A program made the translations under genes and the position numbers. The notes under the pieces are model-generated. The model worked only from the letters and a program-made list of their open reading frames with translations. It did no database searches and had not been told where the DNA came from. From Bin75 sp965200435 (GTDB lineage: Bacteria; Nitrospirota; Nitrospiria; Nitrospirales; UBA8639), in assembly GCA_965200435.1 (NCBI GenBank), contig OZ241337.1, positions 2,108,001-2,172,000 on the forward strand: 64,000 nt of DNA, read 5' to 3'. This document shows, piece by piece, positions 9,281 to 17,659 of this stretch; within the stretch, counting starts at the first letter, position 1, and every line of letters begins with the position of its first letter.

Positions 9281-12200
9281 ATGATTGACGGTGAAACTCA
9301 TCCAACCCGTTCTCCTCTCCGCGGCCTGCTGATCGCCCAATTCTTCGGGGCGTTCAATGACAATGCCTGGAAGTTGATGGTTGCGTTGTTGGCCATCAAG
9401 CAGTTGTCTTCGCAGATGGGAGCGGGTCCCGAATTCGAAGCGGCTTCCCAGGCCCAAACGACCCTCACCTTTGTGGTTTTCACCTTACCGCTGATGCTCG
9501 TGTCGATCTTTGCCGGTGTCTTTTCGGACCGGTTCAGCAAGCGTTCCGTCATTGTGGTCATGAAGGTCGTCGAAGTGGTGCTGATGGCCTTGGGGACCTG
9601 GGCCTTGTACTCCAATCCAGCCGGGGGGCTCCTGCCGCTCATCGTCTTGGGCGGCATGGCCGTCCAAAGTGCGCTCTTTAGTCCGGCCAAGTACGGCATC
9701 CTGCCGGAACTGCTTCCTCACGAACGATTAGCCGTCGGGAACGGGCAACTGGAATTGTGGACCTTCCTGGCCATTATCGGCGGGACGGGAATAGGCGGAC
9801 TCCTGTTACAGATGTCGGGTGCCTCTCCCTGGTTGGGAGGAGTTGTGCTTCTGGTGTTTTCGGTGGTGGGCTGTGCCGCTTCCCTGACGGTGCCTGCCGT
9901 CCCGCGTGCTCGCGAAGAAGGTGGGTTGAGAGCCACGCTGCAGGGGGCTTGGCAAGCTGTTCAAGCGGATCGCGTGTTGCGATTGGGTATTTCCGGCAAC
10001 GTTGGTTACTGGACCATCGCCAGTTTGGTGGGACAGGACGTACTCGTCTATGCCAAGGCCGTGTTGGGATTGTCCGATTCCTTGTCAGGCCTGCCTTTGG
10101 CGACGTTTGGCATCGGCGTCGGTTTTGGATCGGTGTTGGCCGGAACACTCTCGCATGCCAAAGTCGAAGTCGGGCAGATCCCCTTGGGCGCGGTGGGGCT
10201 GATGCTGGGGTTGCTCCTGATGGGAACGCTGTCTCCAGGGTTGACGGGGACGTTGCTGGGTATGGGGTGGTTGGGGTTCTCCAGCGGATTTATTCTGGTT
10301 CCGGTCAACGCCTTGATTCAATGGCGTGCGCCGCAGGATCGACGAGGCGCCGTGATCGCGTTTGGGAACATCTTCGTGTTCGGCGGTGTGGTCGTCGGGT
10401 CACTGGGAGCCGGGACGTTGTCGTTCGCCGGCCTCAATGCCAGCGGTATCCTGGTCGTTGCCGGAGGGGCTGCGGTCGCGTTGACGGCGTGGACCGTATG
10501 GCTCATGCCTGAAACCTTCCTTCGAATGGTGCTGTTTCTCGTTACCCACACCTTCTATCGGCTGCGAGTCGTTGGACGGGAACACGTACCGGAACGTGGA
10601 GGCGCGTTATTGTTGCCAAACCACGTGTCGCTCGTAGACGGATTGTTGCTGTTGGCAAGCCTCGATCGTCCGGTCCGGTTTCTCGTCGATCGGGCCTACT
10701 ATGAACGTCCTGTTCTTCATGGGGCTGCGCGGATCATGGGAGCGATTCCCGTTTCTGCAGGAGGATCGCCTCGGGAGATTCTTCACGCCCTCCGCGAGGC
10801 CGGGCGCCGGCTGGATGACGGTGAAGTCGTCTGCGTTTTTCCCGAAGGGCAAATGACCCGGACGGGCGGCCTCCTGCCGTTTCGCCAGGGATTCGAACGG
10901 ATCGTCAAGGGGCGGGAGGTCCCCGTGATCCCCGTTCATCTCGATCGGATATGGGGCAGCATCTTCAGTTTTATCGGCGGAAAATTTCTGATGAAACGGC
11001 CGGAACGCGTTCCCTATCCTGTCACGATTGTGTATGGGACGCCCTTGCCGTCGACCGTCACGGCAGCCGAGGTCCGGCAGCGCGTCCAGGAACTGGGTGA
11101 GGAGGCATGGCGCTATCGAAAATCAGACCGGCGGCTCCTCCATCATTCCTTTATTCGTGCGGCTCGTCGCCATCCGTTGCGGTTTGCCTTTGCTGATGCG
11201 ACCCGGCCCAGGGTCTCGTGTCTGGAATCACTCGCCGGCGCCGTTGCCTTGGCCCGGGCGCTTCGTCCGCACTGGGTGAACCAGTTCACCGTGGGTATTT
11301 TGTTGCCGCCCAGTGTCGGCGGAGCCTTGGTCAACCTGGCCGCCACGTTGTCGGGACGCACGGTCGTCAATCTCAATTACACGGTCGGGCGCAGCGGGAT
11401 TGAGTCAATGGCCAGGCAAGCCGGCCTCGAAACGATCGTGACGAGTCGCGTGTTTTTTGAAAAGGCCAACCTTGAAATACCCGAAGGCATCAAGATCGTG
11501 TGGATTGAAGAAGTTCGTAAGACCATCGGGACCGTCGAACGGTTGAAGGCGTTGACCATGGCCTTGATGTCACCCATCGGCATGCTGGAGAAGCGCGTCG
11601 GCACGATCCATCGTCCGCAACTGGACGATCTGGCAACGATTATTTTTAGCAGCGGCAGCACGGGAGAGCCGAAGGGCGTGATGCTCAGTCATTTTAATAT
11701 TGATGCCAACGTTGAGGCCGTCACGCAGGTCTTCCACGTCGGCTCTACGGATCGCATACTGGGCATCCTGCCGTTCTTTCACTCCTTCGGGTATCTGGCG
11801 ACGTTGTGGTTGACCGTCAATCATGGCGTGGGCGTGGTGTATCATCCCACGCCGTTGGATGCAGGGGCCATCGGTGAACTCATGGAAAAGCAGCGGGTCA
11901 CGATTCTGATCTCGACACCGACCTTTCTCCAACTCTATTGGCGGCGATGTCTGCCGGAGCAACTCGGCTCGGTTCGCGTGGTGTTGACCGGTGCCGAGAA
12001 ATTATCGGAACGCCTTGCCACGGCGTTTGAGGAAAAATTCGGCATCTGTCCCCTCGAAGGATACGGGGTGACGGAATGTGCTCCTGTGATTGCCGTGAAC
12101 TGTCCGGACTTTCGTGCCGCGGGTTTTTACCAATCTGCCTCGCGTCGTGGAACGGTCGGCAGGCCCCTGCCGGGCGTGTCCGTGCGCATCGTCGATCCCG

Positions 12201-12712
12201 ACTCCTTTGCCCCCGTTCCCGCCGGCACCTCCGGCATGCTGCTCGTCAAGGGCCCCAACGTCATGCAGGGCTACCTGAACCGTCCCGACCTGACGGCCGG
12301 GGCCATGTATGACGGGTGGTACGTGACGGGTGACGTTGCCGTTCTAGATGAAGAGGGATTCCTGACCATTACGGACCGGCTTTCCCGTTTTGCCAAAATT
12401 GGCGGGGAGATGGTGCCGCATGGCAAGGTCGAAGACGCGTTGCACCAGGCCGCCGAGTCCGACGTGCAGGTGTTGGCCGTGACGTCCATACCCGATGAAA
12501 AAAAAGGCGAGCAATTGGCCGTTTTGCACACACTCGATGAGACCGTCATTCCCGGCCTGTTGGAAAAAGTCGCAGCGAGCGGGTTGCCCAATTTATTCAT
12601 CCCCCGAAGAGATTGCTTCATCAAAGTCGATCAGCTTCCGGTTCTCGGGACGGGGAAGTTGGACCTCCGTGCTCTGAAACGAATCGCTTCGGAGCGGCTC
12701 TCAGCCGGTTAA
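9281..12712 (+). CDS. LplT-PlsC-acyl-ACP synthetase three-domain fusion (phospholipid acyl recycling)
   Basis: A 1,143-residue protein with three modules in order. Residues 1-410 are a major-facilitator transporter (FFGAFNDNAWK at the N-terminus, typical of LplT lysophospholipid flippases). Residues 430-640 are a PlsC acyltransferase with the HX4D motif HVSLVD (about 447) and FPEG (about 520). Residues 690-1140 are an AMP-forming acyl ligase with the P-loop FSSGSTGEPKG (about 787), GYGVTEC (about 927), TGD (about 1016) and the C-terminal catalytic GTGKLD lysine. In Escherichia coli LplT and Aas are separate proteins that flip lysophospholipid inward and re-acylate it; here they are one polypeptide. 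ATG 9281 was chosen over an upstream TTG because the family begins close to this Met. Its TAA stop (12710-12712) lies inside the TTAA target duplication of the adjacent 142-bp element. Confidence 0.9.
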   Translation: MIDGETHPTRSPLRGLLIAQFFGAFNDNAWKLMVALLAIKQLSSQMGAGPEFEAASQAQTTLTFVVFTLPLMLVSIFAGVFSDRFSKRSVIVVMKVVEVVLMALGTWALYSNPAGGLLPLIVLGGMAVQSALFSPAKYGILPELLPHERLAVGNGQLELWTFLAIIGGTGIGGLLLQMSGASPWLGGVVLLVFSVVGCAASLTVPAVPRAREEGGLRATLQGAWQAVQADRVLRLGISGNVGYWTIASLVGQDVLVYAKAVLGLSDSLSGLPLATFGIGVGFGSVLAGTLSHAKVEVGQIPLGAVGLMLGLLLMGTLSPGLTGTLLGMGWLGFSSGFILVPVNALIQWRAPQDRRGAVIAFGNIFVFGGVVVGSLGAGTLSFAGLNASGILVVAGGAAVALTAWTVWLMPETFLRMVLFLVTHTFYRLRVVGREHVPERGGALLLPNHVSLVDGLLLLASLDRPVRFLVDRAYYERPVLHGAARIMGAIPVSAGGSPREILHALREAGRRLDDGEVVCVFPEGQMTRTGGLLPFRQGFERIVKGREVPVIPVHLDRIWGSIFSFIGGKFLMKRPERVPYPVTIVYGTPLPSTVTAAEVRQRVQELGEEAWRYRKSDRRLLHHSFIRAARRHPLRFAFADATRPRVSCLESLAGAVALARALRPHWVNQFTVGILLPPSVGGALVNLAATLSGRTVVNLNYTVGRSGIESMARQAGLETIVTSRVFFEKANLEIPEGIKIVWIEEVRKTIGTVERLKALTMALMSPIGMLEKRVGTIHRPQLDDLATIIFSSGSTGEPKGVMLSHFNIDANVEAVTQVFHVGSTDRILGILPFFHSFGYLATLWLTVNHGVGVVYHPTPLDAGAIGELMEKQRVTILISTPTFLQLYWRRCLPEQLGSVRVVLTGAEKLSERLATAFEEKFGICPLEGYGVTECAPVIAVNCPDFRAAGFYQSASRRGTVGRPLPGVSVRIVDPDSFAPVPAGTSGMLLVKGPNVMQGYLNRPDLTAGAMYDGWYVTGDVAVLDEEGFLTITDRLSRFAKIGGEMVPHGKVEDALHQAAESDVQVLAVTSIPDEKKGEQLAVLHTLDETVIPGLLEKVAASGLPNLFIPRRDCFIKVDQLPVLGTGKLDLRALKRIASERLSAG

Positions 12713-12854
12713 GGAACCTCTGATTTCGTGCACGATCGGGCGCATGGCTGCGTTGTGTCCTCGCTCAACCCTCACCTATCTCTCTGATACGCTTCGGGTT
12801 TCGCTCCGGGACGCCTTGCCCTGCATCCCGCTATCACACGAAATCAGAAGTTCC
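12713..12854 (+). mobile_element. 142-bp MITE-like element, copy 1
   Basis: Begins GGAACCTCTGATTTCGTG and ends in its inverted complement with one mismatch (18-bp terminal inverted repeats). It is flanked by perfect 4-bp TTAA duplications at 12709-12712 and 12855-12858. The interior is shared with the copies at 13629, 27432, 29315, 38220 and 61946. It carries no transposase. The short open frame inside is a by-product of the element. Confidence 0.9.
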
Positions 12855-12922
12855 TTAACCCGGTGTCATCGAATTTTTCTGCGGATTTTGCTGCGCCGCC
12901 ATGGGGTCTGCTCTGCAACGCA

Positions 12923-13243
12923 TCAGGCCAATAGCGGGCGATCGCTTCCGCATTTCCAGCACGAAGTGAAATCTTTTTCATGTGACTCTTTGCAGTGGAA
13001 GCAGATCCAACCCGTGGATTCATAAGGCTCGGCCGTGCGCCAATGTTCCAAAAATTCCTGAGCGGCGGCATAGTCGGCGTCGTTCAGCACCCAGAGTTCC
13101 GGAAAGACTTCGGCGAAGGGGACTTCACCGGCCAACGACGTTCCCCGTTGATTTTTTATCCAGGATTGAATGCCCGCTTGATCGAGGATGTCTTTGAGTG
13201 ATTCGACGTCAACCAGATTCGGGGAGACAAAGAGTTTTTGCAT
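12923..13243 (-). CDS. DUF2007-type protein with C-terminal zinc ribbon
   Basis: 106 residues. The N-terminal part (MQKLFVSPNLVDVESLKDIL, then AGIQSWIKN) matches the ferredoxin-like DUF2007 fold, annotated elsewhere as a putative prokaryotic signal-transducing domain. The C-terminus carries two CxxC pairs (CFHC about residue 81, CWKC about residue 95), forming a likely zinc ribbon. It follows the coiled-coil membrane protein at 13280 by 36 bases on the same strand, so the two may be co-transcribed. The molecular role is unknown. Confidence 0.75.
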   Translation of the reverse strand: MQKLFVSPNLVDVESLKDILDQAGIQSWIKNQRGTSLAGEVPFAEVFPELWVLNDADYAAAQEFLEHWRTAEPYESTGWICFHCKESHEKDFTSCWKCGSDRPLLA

Positions 13244-13279
13244 GGTCGCGGCGCGTTGTCCTCTTTCGGCATGAGCCCC

Positions 13280-13579
13280 TCAGGTGAAGACGATGAGCGT
13301 CAGTCCCGTCAGTGCCAGTCCGAAAGCGGCAATGCCGATGATCAGCGTGCGCCACAGAATCGTTTTCAGGGCTTCGACCTGTTTCGTCAAGGTCTCGATG
13401 ATCTCGAGTTGTTGCGTCATTCTTTGCTCCATGTCCGCAATGTGTATCTGGAGCAGGTCTTCCTGTGATGCAGGTTCGGCCCGTTGACGTTTGAGAGTCG
13501 CAACGGTGGAAATAATGTCGGGAATGTTGGGGGCGACCAAGTGAAACAGAAATTTGGCAATGGGCCATGCAACGGGCAT
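13280..13579 (-). CDS. Small coiled-coil protein with one C-terminal membrane helix
   Basis: 99 residues. Residues about 25-70 are rich in Gln, Glu, Lys and Leu with heptad spacing (MEQRMTQQLEIIETLTKQVE), predicting a coiled coil. Residues about 75-97 form one hydrophobic helix (TLIIGIAAFGLALTGLTLIVF) reaching the C-terminus. The arrangement is that of a tail-anchored membrane protein. The family is not recognised and the function is unknown. It is upstream of the DUF2007 gene and 49 bases from the element at 13629. Confidence 0.6.
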   Translation of the reverse strand: MPVAWPIAKFLFHLVAPNIPDIISTVATLKRQRAEPASQEDLLQIHIADMEQRMTQQLEIIETLTKQVEALKTILWRTLIIGIAAFGLALTGLTLIVFT

Positions 13580-13628
13580 CCCGGATTGTAGCGTTTCTCC
13601 GAAAAAAAGAGAAGCGGTTTTTGCCTAA

Positions 13629-13770
13629 GGAACCTCTGATTGAGTGTGATAGCGGGATGCAGGGCAAGGCGTCCCGGAGCGAAACCCGAAGCGTATCAGA
13701 GAGAGAGGTGAGGGTTGAGCGAGGACACAACGCCGCCATGCGCCCGATAGTGCACTCAATCAGAGGTTCC
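13629..13770 (-). mobile_element. 142-bp MITE-like element, copy 2
   Basis: Inverted orientation relative to copy 1 and the same 142-bp length. Flanks are CTAA (13625-13628) and CTAG (13771-13774), a 4-bp duplication with one mismatch. The CTAG supplies the TAG stop codon of the tRNA nucleotidyltransferase gene on the minus strand. Confidence 0.9.
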
Positions 13771-15053
13771 CTAGACCTGTTTCGCCAGCCGTCGGACTAA
13801 CCGGCGCTCATCGGCTTCGGTTTCCACCTCTCCATTCAACCGTGCCTCCAGGAGCCGGTCCAGGATCCGTCCGTACACGGGACCCGGTTCGAGACCCATC
13901 GCTTTCAAATGGTGACCCCTTAAGATCGGTCTGACCCGTCGATAAAGGGTGATCTGGTCGGAAATGGTTTGTTTCGCCCCTTGCGATCCGGTCTTGGCCA
14001 TAAGAAAAACAAGGGTTTCATCCGGGAGGGTCCGGAGCGCCCGGAATGTTTCCGATGGTTTGCCGTTCCGGTCGAGGATCTTGACAAGACGAGCGCTCTC
14101 TTGAGCGGCCCACAACATGGACTGGGTCTGACGCCGGGGAAACGTCAACCGGGCAAGGGCGTCTTGAACGGCCGGTTGAGGGAGCGCATCCATCAGGGCC
14201 ATGCCATAAACGACCCACCGGGCGGTCAGACGACCGGGAAAGAGCCGGGCATGCCACGTGACGGCTTGTTCGGCAGCGTTCAAGAGCCGGGCCAGGCCGG
14301 GAGACCATTTCAGACGCGGATGAATCAATTGAAGCAGGTTGCAGTCCGCCAGTCTGGCGAGGACGTTGACGGGCGCACGTTCCGACAAGACGTGAAGGAG
14401 TTCCGCCGAGAGCCGGGACGGGGAGAGGAGGGGCAAGACGTTCATTTTCACCGCCTCCTGCATCAGGACGGTTGTGTTCCGGTCCAAGTGAAACCCCAGG
14501 CGCTGTTCAAACCGGATGGCGCGAAACACGCGAGCCGGGTCGTCGATGAAGCTCAGACCATGCAGGACGCGAATGGTTGTGTCGTGCAAGTCCCGCAGGC
14601 CACCGCAGAGATCCACCAATTCACCGAAATGCGGGGGGGGGGCAGCCGAATGACCAGGGTGTTGATCGTGAAATCCCGGCGACGGACGTCCTGCGTGATG
14701 GAACCCCGTTGCACGGACGGGAGCGCGGCGGGCGCGTCATACGATTCCGTTCGAGCCGTGGCCACGTCGAATTTGTGCCCGTCCGCGAAGGTGACGGTAG
14801 CCGTGCCGAACCGTTTGTGGATGGTAACGTGAGCCTTGCCTCGTTGAGCGACGGCCTGCGCAAAACGAATCCCATTGCCTTCGACGACCAGGTCCAGGTC
14901 CAGGTTCGGGATGCCCAGGAGGAGATCCCGGACGAACCCGCCTGCGGCATACACGCGGACGCGGCGTCGTTCGGCGAGTTCACCGGTCTTTCGCAGGGAT
15001 GAAACAACCCGTGCGGGCAACCGGTCCTTCATGGAGGAACAAACAGTATCCAT
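13771..15053 (-). pseudogene. Class II tRNA nucleotidyltransferase / poly(A) polymerase family protein, frame broken at a G10 run
   Basis: The N-terminal half (15053 to about 14643) has the nucleotidyltransferase signature GGFVRDLLLG, the catalytic DLDLVVEG and the RRRDFTIN motif. The C-terminal half (about 14632 to 13771) carries the RNA-binding helical region beginning FGELVDLCGGLRDL and the following FRAIRFEQR. The two halves are in different frames and meet at ten C residues in the coding strand; eleven would restore a continuous protein of about 427 residues. The enzyme adds CCA or A residues to tRNA 3' ends. Since that role is usually needed, a homopolymer miscount is quite likely; a true lesion or phase variation is the alternative. 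ATG 15032 is a possible alternative start. The stop codon lies in the flank of a MITE copy. Confidence 0.75.
14633..14642. repeat. G10 homopolymer inside the tRNA nucleotidyltransferase gene
   Basis: Ten consecutive G on the plus strand. The reading frame of the gene changes by one base exactly across it, and one extra base restores the conserved junction (RLPPPP then HFGELVDLCGG). Confidence 0.85.
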
Positions 15054-15074
15054 CGCGGAACACCAAGTGTCTGC

Positions 15075-15647
15075 TCATGGCCGCCGTTGGCGCAAGGCAA
15101 ACGCATGGTAGATGGTTGGGACGTCATGATGCCACTCGCGGAGAACGATTGACGCCCCCAGGCCTTCCAGGTTGGTCAGGATCCCCAGAGTCAATGCTCC
15201 GAGAAAGCCGATGCCTGCAACGTCAAACACTAAAATTTCCGTGAATCCGGCAAACAGAAAAATGCCCCAGATTTTGGCGCTCCACATGTGATACGCAGCC
15301 GACCGGCCAAATTTCACCTGGTCAAAAACGTGACGTCCGATCTCCAACAGAAAGAAGCCGGTCAACGGCAGCCAGAAGGGCATGAGAAGTTGAGGATGCT
15401 TCAGCGCGGCGACAAGAAAGACGCCGAGGTAGAAAATCGTGTCTGCTATGCTGTCCAGAGCACGTAATCGCTCCGTTGCGATTCCCAGTTTTCTCGCAAG
15501 GATTCCATCAAAGACGTCGGAGAAAAACCCAGATCCCAAGGCAACCCCGTACCAGACGGATTCGACGTTGAAGCTATACAGAAGAAGTAACCCCGGCGCC
15601 AACAAAATGCGAAAGCCTACAAGACACAATGGAATCTGATACAGCAC
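15075..15647 (-). CDS. CDP-alcohol phosphatidyltransferase family membrane protein
   Basis: 190 residues with about six hydrophobic segments. The family motif D-G-x2-A-R-x8-G-x3-D-x3-D is present as DGILARKLGIATERLRALDSIAD (residues about 47-69), keeping all the metal-binding aspartates but with Leu where the Gly normally stands. Such enzymes join a CDP-activated diacylglycerol or alcohol to an alcohol acceptor in the inner membrane (phospholipid synthesis). The natural acceptor is not evident. The likely start is GTG at 15647. It lies 21 bases upstream of the tRNA nucleotidyltransferase on the same strand, so co-transcription is likely. Confidence 0.75.
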   Translation of the reverse strand: MLYQIPLCLVGFRILLAPGLLLLYSFNVESVWYGVALGSGFFSDVFDGILARKLGIATERLRALDSIADTIFYLGVFLVAALKHPQLLMPFWLPLTGFFLLEIGRHVFDQVKFGRSAAYHMWSAKIWGIFLFAGFTEILVFDVAGIGFLGALTLGILTNLEGLGASIVLREWHHDVPTIYHAFALRQRRP

Positions 15648-15744
15648 GTCATCCTTGCAAGTGTTCCGTCATGCGTTGACAAGATGCGTGACATGGCTTG
15701 GGTGTTGGGTCCCCACCGCCTGATGCGGGCGGACCTCTCCGTCG

Positions 15745-15830
15745 TTGTCGCTGCTGTCTCTTATGTGGCTCTTGGAGCGGCCACTTTTCACACAGCGCCA
15801 TGAGATGGCGCTGCTACAGAAGAGGGAAGA
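15745..15830. repeat. Hairpin repeat unit, inverted relative to 6194 and 54735 clusters
   Basis: Contains the palindrome AGCGCCATGAGATGGCGCT (15794-15812) followed by GCTACAGAAGAG, the inverse of the GCGCCATCTCATGGCGC hairpin in the 54735 cluster. The gap between trpS and the CDP-alcohol transferase otherwise shows no gene; a GTCGTTGTCGCTGCTG string occurs twice (15741 and 15902). Confidence 0.65.
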
Positions 15831-15931
15831 CGAAAGACCCCCCACCCCAACCCCGCTCCCAGAGGGCGAGGGGGTATGAGGCGGACACCCCGGTCTCTCC
15901 GTCGTTGTCGCTGCTGCCTCTAAACGGCCGG

Positions 15932-16918
15932 TCAGGGCCAGGACGAAATCTTCATGGCTTCCTGGACCTCTCCCAGCGTTTGGCTGGCGATCACGGACGC
16001 GCGTTCGCATCCGGACCGGGCCACTTCGTTGAGCCGGCCGGGATTGGCTTCGAGCGATCTGCGCGCTTCCCAAATGGGCGAGAGTTGTGCCACCACGCGG
16101 TCCGCCACGAATTTTTTACAGTCGATGCACCCGATTTGTGCCGTCCGGCATTCGTGGTTGATCCGGTCGATAACCGTGGAGTCGGAATAGATCTTGTGGA
16201 ATTCGAACACTGGGCAGATATCCGGGTTCCCCGGGTCGGTTCGTCGGATCCTGGCCGGATCAGTGACCATGGTCTTGAGGGTTTGCCTGACCGTGGAGTC
16301 GGTGTCTGACAGATTGATCGTATTTCGGTAACTCTTGCTCATTTTCCGGCCGTCGGTTCCGACGACTTTGGGAAATTCCGTCAGCAGTTCCTGCGGTTCC
16401 ACGAGCACGGAGGTATACAGGCTGTTGAATCGTCGAGCGAGTTCGCGGGTCAGTTCCAAGTGAGGAAGTTGGTCTTTGCCGACCGGCACGGCATCGGCTT
16501 TGTAGAGCAGGATGTCGGCGGCCTGCAGGACGGGATACCCTAAAAATCCGTGGGTGGAGAGGTCGCGTCCGTCGAGTTGTTCCTGCTTTTCTTTATACGT
16601 CGGATTGCGTTCCAGCCACGAGACCGGAGTCAGCATCGAGAGGAGCAGGTGCAACTCCGCGTGTGCCGGCACGTGGGATTGAATAAAGACGGTGGCTCGC
16701 TCAGGGTCGATCCCCGACGCGAGCCAATCGATCAGCAATTCCCGGACGTAGGTCATGACGTCGCCGGTGTCTTCGTAATTGGTGGAGAGCGCGTGCCAAT
16801 CTGCGACAAAGAAGAAACACGTATGGTCGTCCTGCAGGGCTTTCCAATTTGTGAGGGCCCCCAAATAATTGCCCAGGTGCAGGCGCCCGCTGGGCTGCAT
16901 GCCGCTTACTACGCGCAT
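15932..16918 (-). CDS. trpS: Tryptophanyl-tRNA synthetase
   Basis: 328 residues, the usual length for bacterial TrpRS. The class I signatures are clear: the HIGH-like PSGRLHLGN near residue 10 and KMSKS near residue 195. The tryptophan-pocket segment GYPVLQAADILLY is conserved, as is GKDQLPHLELTRE. It charges tRNA-Trp in the cytosol. ATG 16918 was chosen over GTG 16921 because AAGGAG stands seven bases before it. Transcribed with the M50 protease and the periplasmic-binding protein upstream, with a 21-base gap. Confidence 0.97.
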   Translation of the reverse strand: MRVVSGMQPSGRLHLGNYLGALTNWKALQDDHTCFFFVADWHALSTNYEDTGDVMTYVRELLIDWLASGIDPERATVFIQSHVPAHAELHLLLSMLTPVSWLERNPTYKEKQEQLDGRDLSTHGFLGYPVLQAADILLYKADAVPVGKDQLPHLELTRELARRFNSLYTSVLVEPQELLTEFPKVVGTDGRKMSKSYRNTINLSDTDSTVRQTLKTMVTDPARIRRTDPGNPDICPVFEFHKIYSDSTVIDRINHECRTAQIGCIDCKKFVADRVVAQLSPIWEARRSLEANPGRLNEVARSGCERASVIASQTLGEVQEAMKISSWP

Positions 16919-16939
16919 CACATACTCCTTCGCAATCGG

Positions 16940-17653
16940 TTACAGGACCAGCCTCGAAAGGATGGATCCGGTCATGAATTGGAAGATCGTTCCGATAAAG
17001 CCGCCGACCACGTGGACCCGTGAATCGAAAAAAAGCAGGCCGAGAATGATCAGCATACCGTAGGGTTCCAACCGGCTGAGCAGGATGGCCGGTTTGAGCG
17101 GCAAGCTGCTCACCAGGATCCGGCCTCCGTCGAGCGGCGGAATCGGCAGAAGATTGAATGCAAACAGCAAGGTGTTGATGATAATCGAAAACAGGGCCAT
17201 GGCGACCAACGGTAACAGCAGCATCCCCAACAGGTCGGTTCTCGGGGTGACTCCCGGCTGGGGAGACCAATTCTCCCGGAGCGTCGGATCGATGGAGAGC
17301 AGGACGTTCAACAGGACACCGCTCAAAATGGCCAGCACGAAGTTCATCGCCGGGCCGGCTACCGCCACGAGGGCCATGTCGCGCCTGGGGTTTCGCAATC
17401 GTCCGGGAGTCACGGGAACGGGTTTCGCCCAACCGAACAGGAACCCTCCCGGCATCAACAGGCAGAGCAGGGGCACGATGATGGTGCCGAAACGGTCGAT
17501 GTGTACGAGCGGATTGAGCGTCAATCGGCCGTGCTCCCGGGCCGTGCCGTCTCCGTAATAATTGGCGACCCAGCCGTGAGCGTACTCATGCAGGACCACG
17601 GCCAGCATGAGGGGAAGGATCACATAGGACACGGTATGAAAGAATTGGACCAT
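16940..17653 (-). CDS. Site-2 protease family (M50) membrane metalloprotease
   Basis: 237 residues with several membrane helices. The zinc-binding HExxH motif is HEYAH at residues 22-26, inside the first helix. The second conserved motif is LPIPPLDGGRIL (about residue 170), giving the Asp zinc ligand. NPLVHID is also typical of the short bacterial rhomboid-like S2P group found next to trpS. It cleaves substrates within the membrane; the substrate is unknown. It lies 21 bases upstream of trpS and 6 bases after the next gene, so one operon is likely. Confidence 0.9.
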   Translation of the reverse strand: MVQFFHTVSYVILPLMLAVVLHEYAHGWVANYYGDGTAREHGRLTLNPLVHIDRFGTIIVPLLCLLMPGGFLFGWAKPVPVTPGRLRNPRRDMALVAVAGPAMNFVLAILSGVLLNVLLSIDPTLRENWSPQPGVTPRTDLLGMLLLPLVAMALFSIIINTLLFAFNLLPIPPLDGGRILVSSLPLKPAILLSRLEPYGMLIILGLLFFDSRVHVVGGFIGTIFQFMTGSILSRLVL

Positions 17654-17659
17654 GGCAAC

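Noticed and set aside
12744..13025. Recurrent short open frames within the 142-bp elements (MAALCPRSTLT-type)
   Set aside because: The same peptide appears in each copy only because the DNA is repeated. There is no ribosome-binding site, and frames differ at the ends.
13969..14832. Plus-strand open frame of 287 codons
   Set aside because: Antisense to the tRNA nucleotidyltransferase; it has no recognisable motif, while the minus strand has GGFVRDLLLG and RRRDFTIN.
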